A DNA stretch of 64,000 nt. Source: Aedes albopictus (Eukaryota; Arthropoda; Insecta; Diptera; Culicidae). Positions within the stretch are counted from its first letter, which is position 1, and every line of letters starts with the position of its first letter. Position numbers and translations under genes: made by a program. Under the pieces are notes generated by a model. It saw only the letters and a program-made list of their open reading frames with translations. It was not told where the DNA came from and ran no database searches. The stretch spans positions 445,474,334 to 445,538,333 of the forward strand of contig NC_085137.1 of the NCBI RefSeq assembly GCF_035046485.1, in the 5' to 3' direction. This document shows, piece by piece, positions 22,387 to 34,139 of the stretch.

Positions 22387-23633
22387 TGAGCATGAACATG
22401 AGCATGAGATGACCGTACAATTCGTAGTTGCTACTCCGTTACTGACCAGAACAGTCAACATTGCACAGGGAACCAAATGGATGGGGCCTGGGTGTAGCTT
22501 TCCATCATCAATGTGCAATTTTGAAGGTTCAAAACTTTATATTGTCAGTACCGGCGCCGGCCACGTCCTTACGGTCATCGGGGAAGAGAAGGAATGTTGG
22601 TGTGACATCCGTTGCTACTAGAGACCGTGTGTACCTCCGCATCCCCACGGTTGTCACAGGAAGGACGTTTGTTTGTGGGAATAGAAGGGATAGAAAGTTA
22701 CATAGATCTGGATTCACATTGGTAAGTGATGTGAGCTATGCAACCCTTGATATGATTTAGTCTTCCGCCAGCCGGCTGTCGGAAGAATACAATAATTTTA
22801 TTGTATGTTTGTGTATTAAATTTGATTATATACCGGGTATGAATATTTTTTAAACCACGCTTATGTCGGATCAACTCGTAATAACGCACGTTTTAAGCTT
22901 ATCGTTTCTCAGTCAGAAAATAAACTGTATGCAATTCCGTTTAGTGTTACTGCCAATGCTGAAAAACCGAAATCCGCGCCGTAGTTTTACGAGAAAACTG
23001 GACAACTAAACAACTAGAATCGTTGCTTTTGCATTTCGTCTATGTTCTTGTATTACTTTTTTTTCGCGTTCCCGTGTTAATAAGATTGCGGATAATGAAA
23101 CCGTTGTACATATTTATTATCCGCGAATGTTTGCAACGCGTAATATAAGTTGAAGGTGTGATGAACAGAAATACATTATCGTAAATGTTCGAAAAAGATA
23201 TCGAAATTATGGAACTCGGCACGACGCGGAAAACGTGGTCTTCTTGTCACTATATCGTACGGTAATCTTGACCTTTCTAAAGAAAGAGATACTTCGCTGT
23301 TTTGATCGCTGATTGCCTGCTTGTAAATCTGAAATAGAAAAAAAAATATTAAATTGTGGTACGTTCTCCACTGTTATATTTTTGTAAATTGTTATTTATA
23401 TATAGTTTAAATTTACCTCCATCCCTCTGAAACAAACGGTATATTAGCAGTGAAAAATAAATAGAGTAAAAAAATAAATAAATAAATAGTGTAAAAAAGT
23501 ATTCCAAATCTTGATCCTGGAATGTTCCTACATTTAAATAAACCAGGCTGGAAAATAGCAAGATCAAAACTTGAAATGGTAGATCTTACACCGTAACGCA
23601 CCATTCCAAGGTGATCTACCCACGTTACGGGTT
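22387..23633 (-). mobile_element. Internally deleted LINE, minus strand, 26-bp TSD
   Basis: A 26-bp duplication starting TTATTGCATCAATTTG lies at 22361-22386 and 23634-23659. The left end carries 'tgagcatgaacatgagcatg', the complement of a simple-sequence 3' tail. The adjacent ~250 bases ('GGCGCCGGCCACGTCCTTAC', 'GTAGTTGCTACTCCGT') match the 3' part of the element at 31533-32319 in opposite orientation. No RT is left. I read it as a LINE 3' end on the minus strand joined to other non-coding sequence. Confidence 0.65.
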
Positions 23634-24291
23634 TATTGCATCAATTTGTTAAACTACAAGCGCCAAAAAGTGCTCTGCAGTTTATACGTTACAATCCAGT
23701 CCTAGGACATTGGAGGATCACCAAAGACTTGTACATAAAAACGGTAGAAGATTGGATGATAACGAAGACCAACTATGATGTTCCTATCAAAATGGTGAAA
23801 CCATGTCGCTATGTTTGAGATGTTGGTGGGCCAAGTTTACGTACAGGTTCTATCGTATTTTATACTGTTGGGTACAAGATGGGAGGAAATAATGGAGCTG
23901 GTGTTTTTGGCTCTGGTATCACTAAGGCTATACTAATGGGATGTAGTCCCACTGTATTTCAATCGGAAGTTCAAGCCATCCTGGAGTGTGCCAACATTTG
24001 TTTGGAAAGAAATTATAGGTTTGCCAAGATCTGTATTTTTTCGGATAGTCAGACGGCTCTAAAATTCTGGGATATGAAAACGCCGACAATTTAGCTAGAA
24101 CAGGTGCGGCATAAAGCTTTGTAGGCCCTGAACCTTTCTGTGGAGTTCCTGAGTGTGCTCTTCGGATGAAACTTAAAACTTGTGAAATGTCCACGGTAGA
24201 ATCTTATTAGAATGCCACGAGTACATCCAGGCAAGCGAAAAGGTTCATGAAACCCAGTGCAGAGAAAGCCAGGTCAACATTGAATCTAAAC

Positions 24292-24496
24292 CAGTGGCGA
24301 TTCCCTAACCTCAAATCTACCTGTTCAACAAATGTAAATTCTTGATTTTTCTAATCAAATTAGCTTTCAATTAGTAGAAAACGACGAGAATAGCTATCCT
24401 CACACATTTCCGATTTGGTTGTGATCTCAAATTCTCTGCTATTGCAAGTTTTAGGGTCGTTGAACAGGTAAAAAGTGAGGTTACGAGACGCCACTG
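24292..24496. mobile_element. hAT-type MITE (205 bp)
   Basis: Ends CAGTGGCG...CGCCACTG with an 8-bp duplication ATCTAAAC (24284-24291, 24497-24504). The inverted match continues as 'TAACCTCA' and 'TACCTGTTCAAC'. CAG-type ends and 8-bp duplications are diagnostic of hAT elements. No transposase. Confidence 0.85.
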
Positions 24497-24519
24497 ATCT
24501 AAACAAAAGAGATCTCAGG

Positions 24520-26330
24520 GTATTTACTGGTCTGATGACCAGGATTATTTTTTTGCGTTTTCCATGCAGATATTGCAGCAATTCCTGCTTCTTCGGAATT
24601 CCTGGATGTATCAGGAGTAATAATAAGAGATATTTCTGCTGGAAATCCTTGAGAAATCTTAACAAGAATTCGTGAAGAAATTCTAGTAGGAGTTCCTAAA
24701 GGAAACCCAGCAATCATGAATAGCATACAAAGAGCAATTCTTTGCAACATTCTCGAAAAAATCTCTGAAGGAATCATATCAGGAATACCTGAAAAAACAA
24801 TCCTTAGAGAAATCTTAGAAGGAGTTTGAATTTTCGAAAGCTGCAGAAATCTTGAGAAATCTTCATGTAATTCCTCCAGGAATATCTGATAGGATTCTGC
24901 TAGAAATTTCTGCTGGGATTTTTTCATGAATTTCTCAAAAGATAACTCCGGAAATCACTTCAGTGATTTTTTTAGGGATTTCTTCAAGAATTCCTGTAGG
25001 AATTCTCTCGGTATACCTCCAGAAATTCTTGCTGGGATTGTTTCATGAATCTACCAGGATTTCTCCAAGCATTGTTGCTAACATTTCTCAAGCATTTCCA
25101 GACGGCAGTTTTGTAATTATTACTTTCAAGATTCCTCCAAAAATTCCTGGAGGATTTCCAGTGGGAATTGCTTGAAGAACCCCAGCTTGACTTCTTGGAC
25201 GATTCCCACCACGCATGCCTGCAGAAATCCCAGCAGCATTCCAGAAGCAATTTCAACAAAAATTCTCAAAGGAATCTGAAGAGCATTTTTAGTACGAATA
25301 CGAAGAAAAATTCCTAGAAAGTTCCCTAGAGGAATTCTGAACGAAACTGTGGAAATAAATTTTGAGTGAATTTCTGAAGCAATTCATAGATGACTTACAG
25401 CAAGGACTGTTGGATGAATCCCATCAAGAATAATGGAGGAATTGCAGCAAGAATTTCTAGAGGTAATCCGAGAGTAATCCTTGGATAAATTACAAGCAGA
25501 ATTCCTGGAGGAATCCTTGGGGAAATTTCTGAGAGAACCACATGAGGAGTTCCTGGAGAAAATCCTGGAGAAAAGGCATTTATGGGGAAGTTTCAAGAGA
25601 AATTTGTGAAGAAATCATTAGAAAAACCCTGCAGAAATTGCACCCTGCACGAATCTCAGTGGCTATTACTAAAGGAATCTCAGTGGCTATTACTGAAGGA
25701 ACTCTTGGAGGAATCCATTGAGAAATCTTTGGATAAATCCTCCTGGAATTCTTCAACAAATGCCTGATGTGTTTTTGTACTAGAAATTCTTGCTGAGATT
25801 GCTCCACAGGTTTCTCCAAGGATTCCTTTGCGAATCCTTTCCGTTATTCCTATAGAAATTTCTCTTGTGATTTCTCCAGAGATTCCTCCAATGAGTTCCT
25901 TAGGAATTTGTTTTGAAGCAGAAATTCCAACTAGGATTCCTTCAGAGATTTCTGCAAGAATTATTGCAGCGATTTTTCAAACAATTCCAGTTGGGGTTTC
26001 TTCAGTAATTACCTGAGGAATTGAGGCAAGACTTCCTTGTAGATTCCTCCAGAAATTCCTGAATGTATTTGAGCTGCATCCCTGGAGCAATCGCAGCAAG
26101 AATTCATTAAGAAATTTCCGGCAAGAATTGCTAAGTAATTTCTAAGAAAAAAATATGGAGAAGTCCTTGTTAAAATCCAGCAGCAAATTTTAAAGTGATA
26201 TCTGAAGGAATCAGGAGAACATTTTGTAAGTCTCTCAGCTGTAACTGCATAAGGAATTTTATCAATATATTTTTTTAAAGCAGCCCTTGAATCACTACAG
26301 GAATTCTTCTCAAATTCCACCCGTGATATC
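24520..26330. repeat. Degenerate 'ttcctccaggaatt' repeat field 2
   Basis: Same texture as 13783-14735: shuffled 'aattcct', 'gaaatc', 'ggagg' and 'ttcaag' words for 1.8 kb without a fixed period. It ends about 170 bases before CEBPZ exon 2. Confidence 0.7.
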
Positions 26331-26499
26331 TCAAGGGATTTTTATAGTTCGTTTACTTTGATTCAGGCCGATACGGGTTAACCGTCGAATGCTTCAAAGC
26401 GATTGAAAATCGAACAAATTTATTAAAAAGTTGTCCAAAATATTTCCTATTTCAATTATTTTAAGTTTTTTGTATGTTTCTCTTCTCCTCTCACTGTAG

Positions 26500-26749
26500 A
26501 TTCCCCACTCAGCTACTACGGTGACCCGCTGCGGGACTTTTCGCTGGGCCACTTCCTGGACCGGTTCGCTTTCAAGAATCCCAAAAAGCCCAAAACCGAG
26601 GAGAACGCCGAAGGCGAACAGGTACCGAAGAAGAAAATTCTTGGCGTGGCCCAACGGAAAGGCGACTACGTTCCGAGTGGATCCCGTGGGCTTCCGGTGC
26701 ACTCGCTCACCAAGGACCACTGCACCGAGGACGAGCGATACATCTTCCA
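26500..26749 (+). CDS. CEBPZ: CEBPZ / Noc1, exon 2
   Basis: Begins AT|TCC after ...CACTGTAG and ends ...TTCCA|GTGAGT. It encodes SPLSYYGDPLRDFSLGHFLD and then RFAFKNPKKPK, the conserved GDPL..F....FLDRF..KNPK block that follows the CBF domain in CEBPZ/Mak21. The reading phase fits exons 1 and 3 exactly. Confidence 0.9.
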
Positions 26750-26820
26750 GTGAGTATTCCTTCCCGTGTTTGACTCGTAAGAGTTGTTCTGATTCATACC
26801 TATCCCTTTCCACCAAACAG

Positions 26821-27742
26821 ATTCCTGGAGCAGAAGCGAGAACGGTTGCGTGAGGCCAAGGAGAAGGACAAGGCCCGGAAGGCCGAAAAGGGAATCGAAG
26901 ACAAGGATGACGATCTGTCCGATGCGGAATCGTTGGACGACGATGAGTTTGATTCGTATCTGGACCGGCTGGGAGTGCCGGGTGGAGATGACGCCGGTGC
27001 CGATTTGGATCCGGAGGTGGACTTCATGAACGAGTTCGAGCAAGATTTGGCCAAGAAGGCCGATAAAAAGAAGAAGAAACGTGCCGCTGGCGAGGATGAA
27101 GATGAAGACGAGTTTGGCGGATGGGATGAAGGCCAGGATATCGATGAGGATGACGAGGATGAGGGTGGTTTGGACGACGATGAGGAGCTTGATGACGGCG
27201 AGGATGACCTCAGTGATGGTGGAAGCATCTCGCTGGATGAGGGCGACATGGACGACGACGAGGATCTGGAGGATGAAGAAGATGACGAGGAGGATGAGGA
27301 TGATGAAGAAGACGCACCAAAGTCCAAGAAGAAACGAAAGGAGGGGGCTGTGAGCGAACGGGAGTTCCAAAAGAAGCTCAAGACGGGAGACTTCAATTCC
27401 CTGTTTGCCGCGGCGGATGATTTCTCGGAAATGCTGGAGACGAATGTGGGATTGAAGGATAGTAAGTCGCATGGAACACTGGGTGAAATCTTCAACAAGG
27501 ATAATGCCCCTTCAAAGCAGATGGAATGGGAACAGGCGCGGTTCAGTGGTAAAAATCGGATGCAGAGTGGCGGCAAAAAGCGGTTCATCAGCAAAAAGCA
27601 CGGCTCTTCGTCCGGTGGCATGGGGGGAGGCGGTGGCAACAGGAAGTTCACAGGAGGTAAGGTGGAAAAGAGACATCCGAAGAAGTCGTTTGGAAAAGGA
27701 AACAAAGGCGGCGGAAAGGTTGGAGGTAAGCGACGAAAATAG
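26821..27742 (+). CDS. CEBPZ: CEBPZ / Noc1, exon 3 (C-terminus)
   Basis: It follows a 71-bp intron (26750-26820, GTGAGT...AACAG). The junction CA|A gives Gln and reads YIFQFLEQKRERLREAKEKD. A short conserved block (ESLDDDEFDSYLDRLG; DLDPEVDFMNEFEQDLAKK) is followed by a ~100-residue Asp/Glu-rich run (27090-27310). The tail is Gly/Lys-rich, ends GGKVGGKRRK, and suits nucleolar RNA binding. The antisense Ser/Phe-rich ORF here is a shadow of the acidic codons. Confidence 0.9.
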
Positions 27743-29309
27743 ATTCTTTAAAGATTAATGTGTACCAACGTAAGTACTGGTATATGCCTAGTTGTTAACC
27801 ATAAATGATGTTCTTGAGTACACATTTTGCTGTTTTGTAGTTTCCCGAAATCCTTCTGGCATTTTTTTGTCATCACAACTAAAACAATTATGTAAAATAA
27901 TTGAGGAATTCTTTACGAAATGCCACGAAACACCTATGTATGTAGGAACTTTCTGAGGCATTGAAAAAAACTTGAAACAAACAAAGAGATAACAAAAAGG
28001 CTGGGACATTTTTAAAAACATCAAGTTTTTTACCTGAAATATCTTTCGGGATGTTTCGTGATCCTGCAGGAATTTCTTCCAAAATTCCTCTAGGGATTTA
28101 TTCTCGAGTTTTCTCATGAAAATTTTATAAGCCCATTCCAGAATTTCTCAAAGAAGTTGTACCATTTGAGTTCCTTTTTAGAATACCTCCGAAGTTCCTC
28201 ACAAAATACATTCAGTAATCTCTGTGTGTATTTTTCACACGAAAACTCTGCGAGAGTTTCTCCAGGGACGTTTCTTAGAACTCCTAAAATTTCTCATTGA
28301 ATACCTGCCGTAAGTGTCTCCAGAGTTCCTTTAAAACATTTCTTAGTAATCCTTTTTAAAATTTTATCAGAGCTCCTTTTGCAATCTATCTAAATATTAA
28401 TGTGTGGATTTTTATCGGGATTTTTCGTGAAGTTCCTTTTGCGTTTTTGACTGGAGTTTCTCCATGGATTTCTTCGGTTTTCACATTCAACCAGATTTCC
28501 TTTTTTCCCCGCGTTCCTCGTTATTTTTTTTCGAATTTCATCCTTTGGGCGAAATCACAAAATTATCATTAGGAAGAATTGTTGGAAGCATACCGCTATA
28601 ATTCTACAAAATAAAACGTTCATGTTTGAATATTTTTTGGAAGTGTACTGCGGGAAAAATTCTAGAAATCAACTTTGAGTAGTACCAGAAAGAAATCCAG
28701 AAACATCGCTAAAAATCTTTGGTGGAGCTCCAGGAAATGTTAAAGTAATCCCAGAAAAGAAGGCACTTCGAAAGTAATCCAGGAAGGAAACTCTAGTAGA
28801 AATCCGCATATAGAACGCTAGGTATATTTGGCAAAGAACTATTGAGGAATTCTTCGGAAAAACCTTGTCACAAATTCCTCGAGAAATTCTAAAAATAACC
28901 CAGTAAAAAATTCGGGACGAGTGAAAAAATCCGCGAAGAACTGTGGTAGAAATCATGACAGAAAGTTTCGGAAAAATCTCGGGATTCCTTATTTAATTCA
29001 TACATTTAAGGTAGACTTCCGGAATAAACCCCCGAAATAATAAAAAAAATCTCAGGAGGAATTTTTCAAAAAATTTTACTAAACATTTGTTGATTTTTCA
29101 TTTGTGCTTTTACACTCGGAGATTTTTTCAGGCATTTCAGAAAATAGTTCTCCAAAAATTCCTCTAGAAAGCTCTTTTTTATATTCCTCGAGAAGTTATT
29201 TCTGGGATTTCTCCTGGAGTTCCTTCTGGAATCTTGTAAGGAATATCTGAAGAAATCTGGTATGCCTCCACAAATTTTCCAGGGATTCTTCAAGAAGATC
29301 TAGGGGAAC

Positions 29310-29478
29310 TTACGTATTCTCGGCAGTTTTGTTCTCTTCGTCATGGGGTTTTTTTTTGAAACCTGTAGGTCTCAGAATTGGCCTCAAATCCTTCCCAACC
29401 AAGCCGAGTTATATGCCCAAATTTCAGGCAATTCGACCCACAAAAAAAAACCATGACGAAGAGAACAAACCTGTCGAT
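29310..29478. repeat. Small foldback element (partner at 41405-41530)
   Basis: 'tgttctcttcgtcatgg' plus a T-run (about 29331-29358) mirrors an A-run plus 'ccatgacgaagagaaca' (about 29441-29467). The left part ('ggcagttttgttctcttcg', 'gaaacctgt', 'atttcaggcaatt') is shared with 41405-41530. Confidence 0.6.
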
Positions 29479-30173
29479 AATACCCATCGTCACCCTATCT
29501 GAAATTGCTCTAGAAGTACTTTCTGGATTTTTTACAAGTCTTCCTTGTAAAATTCCTTCTAAAATTGCTTCTAGGATTTTATCAGGTTTTTTTCCTGGGA
29601 TTCCTTGAAAACTGTCTTTTAAGATTATTCAAGAAGTTCCTCTTAACAATTCCTTCTGGGATCGATCAAGAAGTTCCTTGTGAGTTTTTCCAGCAAATTA
29701 TTTTGAAACTTTTTCAGTAGTGCATTCTTGTATTACTAAAAAGTTGCTTTTGTAATGTCAGGAGGACCGACAGGAATAACAAACGAAGGATCTGTTGGAG
29801 GAGTCTTAGAAGAGATTCCAGTAGAAAGCCCAATAGGATCTCCTTGAGAAATATATTCATCCGGATCCGGATGAAGTTTCTGAAGTAATCCCAGACGAAA
29901 TATGCGGAGGAATTGCAGAAAAATTTCCGATATAACTCATTGAGAAATCTCAAGTGGAGAAATATCCTTAGGAATCCCAGAAAGAAAACCTGAAGAAATA
30001 GAATTAAGTTTAGAAAGAATGCCAAAAGAACTACTAAAGGAATTCCAGACTGATTTCCAAGAGCAGCAACTCCCTGAACAAACTCCTTGACGGATTCCAG
30101 AATGAATTCTTGGAAGAATCAGAGAGGGACCTTGTACAGGAGTCCCAAAAGAAATCAGCCCAAACATGTCTAA

Positions 30174-30392
30174 AGGTCCTATCTGCAGAAGAGAGGCTCT
30201 CTTTGGTTTCCCTCTCTTTCGTTAATATCTCAGCTTTTCGTTTGAATTAAGATTATCTCCTTGCATAGAACGATGGTCAAATCAATCGTCTTTTGATTTG
30301 TACTGCAAAAGCAGTTGAAAAGTTTACCATTACATTACAATAATTGAAAGAGAAAGTGAATAAAGAGAGCCTCTCAAATGCAGATAGGACCT
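30174..30392. mobile_element. MITE (~219 bp) with AGGTCCTATCTGCA ends
   Basis: AGGTCCTATCTGCA (30174-30187) pairs with TGCAGATAGGACCT (30379-30392), and inward GAGGCTCTCTTT pairs with AAAGAGAGCCTC. Non-coding interior. The target duplication is not clear. Confidence 0.65.
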
Positions 30393-31532
30393 ATTGAAAT
30401 GTTCGGCCTGAAATATCTAAAGGAATTCTTCCTAAAAATACGAGAGAAATCCAGGAGAAGCCCCGGAAAGAAAACTTTTTATTACCTCAAAAGGATCTTA
30501 TGGAAGATGCACAAAAGCGATATCTCAAGGAATCTCAGAAAGAATTCTTAAAAAAAATCACTCTAGGAGCTGTATTGGGCTACTACAAAGAAGAAATTCC
30601 AGGAGGAATGAATAAAAAACAGGAATCTTAACAGAATCTTCTGAATGAAGCGCAAAAAAAATTTTATAGGACCTGAACAAAAACCCAATAGAAATTTCCG
30701 GAGGATGACCAGAATAAGCTTTTGGAGCAATACCAGAAGGTTGTCACAATGCTGGATACAGCTCCGATCAAGAAATGTGGCCAATGTAATGAAAAATGGA
30801 TTCTTGTTTCTGTTGAAATGTTACAGAGTTGAAAACACCATTCTGTTTTCGTGTATTAGAAGAAGAAAATAACCCGATGAAACGTCATTTCTTCATTGAT
30901 GTCTGCCAAGATTTCTTTCGGTATTTTTTTTTCACGTACCTATTCGTCGTGGATATTTCCAGCCTTCTGATATTCCAATCAATTTCTCCTGAGTTTCCGT
31001 CATGGATTCCTCCCAGGAACTCCTGAAAGATTCTCCCTAGATTTTTTCAGAGTCCCCTTCCGGGATTCCTTTCGTAGATTTCTCCTGGGATTGCTCTCGA
31101 GATATCTTCGGAGATTGCTTCCAGAATCCATCCAGGGATTTCAACCAAGATTCGTATAAGTAAAAGAGTTGTGAAGAGGTAAAAACGTGCGGAAAAAGGA
31201 CACCAGGTAACGGAGTTCAACGTGGTTCAACCACCCGATATCGACCTGTTACTCACATCAATATTTACCCATCTATTTCATTAGGATCCCGCAGTTTCGG
31301 TTTAAAGCTAGAAAGCTATTTCTTGTTAGCCCTCCTACCTCCTAGTGTGCCCACAGTCTACCGGATTAGCGATCCATTGGGGATTCCTTCTTCCAGGCAT
31401 TCTTCCCGTTAGACATTCCTTCAGAGATTAATTCCGTGAGTTCTTTATTGATTCTGCACAGATTTTCTTGTATGGAATTCGACAGGATCCTTTCTGGAAT
31501 TTTTCCCGAGATGCTTTGAGCGAATCCTTCTA

Positions 31533-32319
31533 GAGTGTGCTATAGAATTTTGTCCGGGTGCCAGTTCGCGCGCGTTTGCTTCGGTGGTTCGATTTTTTTT
31601 CCTTTTCTATTTTGTATTCCGAAGTGAGCATTTCGACGGCGGTGAGTGTGCGGTGGACGCGTCGTGGTCGTGAATCGAGTTGGTTCCGAATTTTTTGCTT
31701 CCCGTCGCGCTAGTTCCCAATACACTTTTAGTTGATCATAAATATTTTCTTTCATTTTTTGCATTTACACAAAAGAGTGAAAAGTGTTAGTTCGGGCTCG
31801 CCGGTCGAAAAAAATCCGAGCGCCGACAAGTGAGTCGCGTTCAGTGTATTTCTGTGTGGAATAGACTAAAGGTTTCTGCTCCCTAGTGGAGTGGAGACGC
31901 GCGATAGAATTTTCATTTTGGCTAGTTTTTGCGTCGAAAAGTGGTCGGTTGTTAACGGCGGTTGTATATATTGATCCATTGTCAAATCATATCACCAACC
32001 ATAGGTGACTCCCGGACTGACAATGTACCTTACCCTACTAACAAAAAAATCCTTCCTGAGACAAACGTGGAGATGCAGCGATTCGCGGTCTTTATAACAA
32101 CGTTTGTCTTACTAACATTCCTTCCCATCCTCGATGACCGTAAGGACGTGGCCGGCGCCGTTATTGACCCTATTAAAGTTGAGAGCTCTCGACCTGTGTA
32201 CATTGAGAATAGTAAGCTAGTCCTAAGCCCTATTCATTGGTTCCTTGTGCAATTTCGATTGTTCTGGTCAATCACGGAGTAGCAACTACGAATTGTGCGG
32301 TCATCTATGCTCATGCTCA
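31533..32319 (+). mobile_element. Internally deleted LINE, plus strand, 24-bp TSD
   Basis: The 24-bp duplication starting AGATGCTTTGAGCGAATCCT lies at 31509-31532 and 32320-32343. The 5' half (from GAGTGTGCTATAG, then GC-rich words such as 'gtgccagttcgcgcgcg') looks like a LINE 5' UTR. The 3' half (about 31995-32319) ends in a 'tatgctcatgctc' tail and matches the minus-strand element at 22387-23633. No RT remains, so the central coding part was lost before or during insertion. The ORF at 31962-32282 lies in this 3' region and is not credited as a gene. Confidence 0.65.
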
Positions 32320-32479
32320 GATGCTTTGAGCGAATCCTTCTAAATTATTTTCATAATTTGTCCAGGAATCCTTTCAAGATTCACAATTTATTTTTCCAGG
32401 TGCTTTATCATAAGAATCACACGACACCAACACGACACACACATGTTACGTGAAAAAAAAAACATATAAGACTTCTAAG

Positions 32480-32570
32480 CGTCAAGAAAAGATTAAAATT
32501 ACTCTTTATCGACCGATTTCGGGTGTGATCTAACCCATCTACAGAACAAATTATTAATCTTTTCTTGACG
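32480..32570. repeat. 17-bp perfect inverted repeat
   Basis: CGTCAAGAAAAGATTAA (32480-32496) and TTAATCTTTTCTTGACG (32554-32570) bracket a 57-base loop. It lies just upstream of, or inside, the copia-A 5' LTR region. Confidence 0.5.
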
Positions 32571-32870
32571 ATTGTAAGCACGATAAGTGTTATGTCTTGT
32601 CTCGCGTCGCGTATAGTGTATAAATAAAGATTCCTTTATTGAGAAATCTTGGGATTCCTTCCTGTTGGCAAATTCAAATTTGCAGTCGAAGCAACCCATT
32701 TAGTTAGTAAGCTTGAAGAGAAAATAAAATTTTCATTAGTTGTTAGCCCGTTACCTAGACCACACGCGTCTTTTCATTACCTCTGCCTCAATAGGTTATG
32801 GGCCATTGACACGTGTCTAGTGGAAGCGAAAGTGAAAAAAACCAAGATTTGAAACTTTTTCCCATTCAAG

Positions 32871-34136
32871 AATGGCGAATTCGAGCGCAAGAAGGAACGG
32901 CAGCAGAGCTACAACACACAGGGCCATCCGCAAATCAAGCGGCTGGTTGGTCGGGAGAACTGGAAGACGTGGAAGTTCGCAGTCAAGACCTATCTGGAAG
33001 TGGAAGGCCTCTGGGAAGCAGTGGAACCGATGCCCAATCCGGATGGAACGCTGCCCGCTGTGGGTGCTCGGAAGGACAGAATCGCGCGAGGTAAAATCAT
33101 TCTTTTTCTCGACCCAGTGAATTACGTTCACGTCGAGAAGGTGAAAACGGCCGCCGAAGTTTGGAGAAAGCTCTCGATCACCTTCGAGGACACTGAACTG
33201 ACCCGCCAGTGGGGCTTGCTGCACAAGCTGATTACGACGAACCTGGCGAGCTGTGGATCGATGGAGGCCTACGTGTGCCGGATGATATCGACGGCGCATC
33301 AGATCATCGGGATCGGTTTCTCCCTGGACGACAGGTGGATCAGCATGTTGCTCTTGGCTGGCCTACCGCAGGAGTATCGCCCGATGGTGATGGGTCTGGA
33401 AAATTCTGGCTTACATATAACAGGTGACATCATCAAAACCAAGTTGCTACAAGAGACCGTTTTGTCAGAGCCTACTACGGAGCCTGCTTTCGTTTCTCGA
33501 CACGACTCGAAGAGCAAGCAAGGTAAGGTAACCAAGGCAACCATCAGTAAGCAAGGCAAGGGGCCGCAGTGCCGCCGGTGTGTAAAATTCGGGCACATCG
33601 CAAGGAATTGCATCGCCAAGGAACCTGTGCAGCGGATCAAATCGGACAAAAAAGGGGATGCTTTATGCACAGTGCTATCAGTGCGACACGCTGATGAGGA
33701 TGATGAGTGGTTCTTTGACTCCGGCTCGGTGAAGCACCTCACGAAAAACGAAACGCTTCTGGAGAATGTGCGGCTGGCGGACGGCAGCATATACGCGGCG
33801 AACAAAAGAATTATGAGGATTGTCGCTGAAGGATCGGCGAAGCTGCGGCCAACGTGTAATCCTGACACGATCGATGTGACGAATGTCGAGCTGATTCCGG
33901 AACTCGCAGTAAACCTACTGTCATTAGGTAAGATAGTCGATCAAGGTCACACCGTTACTTTTACCAAGATAGGTTGCAAGGTCATCAAACCGACTGGCAA
34001 AGTGCTACATGGCAACGGACGAATGGTTTGTTTCAGCTGCAACAGAAGACATCCAAGGCGCTGGCATGCCCATCCCGGGAAACGGCAGATCTGTGGCACA
34101 AGCGCATGGGTCATCTGGTATCGCGAAACCTGCTGA
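32871..34136 (+). pseudogene. copia-A gag and protease
   Basis: From about 32871 the frame reads QIKRLVGRENWKTWKFAVKT, the gag start of copia-type elements (UBN2-like). It continues through LTRQWGLLHKLITTNLASCG, a CCHC knuckle (CRRCVKFGHIARNC) and a protease-like FFDSGSVKHL. In the protease motif the usual D-S-G-A/C is altered to DSGS and the following residues are degraded. After about 34010 a frameshift moves the GAG-pre-integrase finger (ETADLWHKRMGHLVSRNLLT) to another frame, where it stops at about 34154. The first ATG of the intact frame is 33000, but homology begins earlier. Inactive. Confidence 0.75.
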
Positions 34137-34139
34137 CAA

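Larger units (their letters stand above)
21120..24200 (+). pseudogene. Decayed LINE: reverse transcriptase and RNase H
   Basis: Fragments in order: FHEVLSKDHSNGLENLKK (21150-21215), then VDSSETLKAMMMTHIPGS (about 21563-21620). Next are SAGIDGIFPALLQQRK, AWRKDRVVLIPKAGKRDK and FRPISHSC (to about 21985), and KMLGKLQRLTCIFMATGAMK (about 22255). After an insertion come LQAPKSALQFIRYNPV (23660) and a retroviral-type RNase H (VGYKMGGNNGAGVFG; ILECANICL; IFSDSQTALK). This is the RT-RNase H order of I/R1/Loa-like LINEs. It is interrupted by elements at 21220-21557 and 22387-23633, has a local inversion (about 22030-22215), and contains stops. Confidence 0.75.
13632..26499 (+). other. CEBPZ intron 1 (12,868 bp)
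   Basis: The donor is GTAAGT at 13632 and the acceptor CTCACTGTAG at 26490-26499. Joining A|AT gives Asn and continues SPLSYYGDPLRDFSLGHFLD, the expected next block of CEBPZ. Most of the intron is mobile DNA, described separately. The gene's second intron, by contrast, is only 71 bp. Confidence 0.85.
27743..31132. repeat. CEBPZ 3' flank passing into degenerate repeat field 3
   Basis: After a short 3' UTR-like stretch (to about 27980) the same shuffled 'ttcctccaggaatt' texture extends to about 31130. It is interrupted by two small TIR elements (29310-29478, 30174-30392). No protein is supported. Confidence 0.6.

Noticed and set aside
26666..27705. Antisense Ser/Ile-rich ORFs opposite CEBPZ exon 3
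   Set aside because: They are the complement of Asp/Glu codons (GAT/GAC/GAG). The plus strand gives the conserved CEBPZ C-terminus in correct splice phase.
31962..32282. 106-codon plus-strand ORF
   Set aside because: Lies in the 3' part of an internally deleted LINE. The related copy at 22387-23633 does not preserve the frame.
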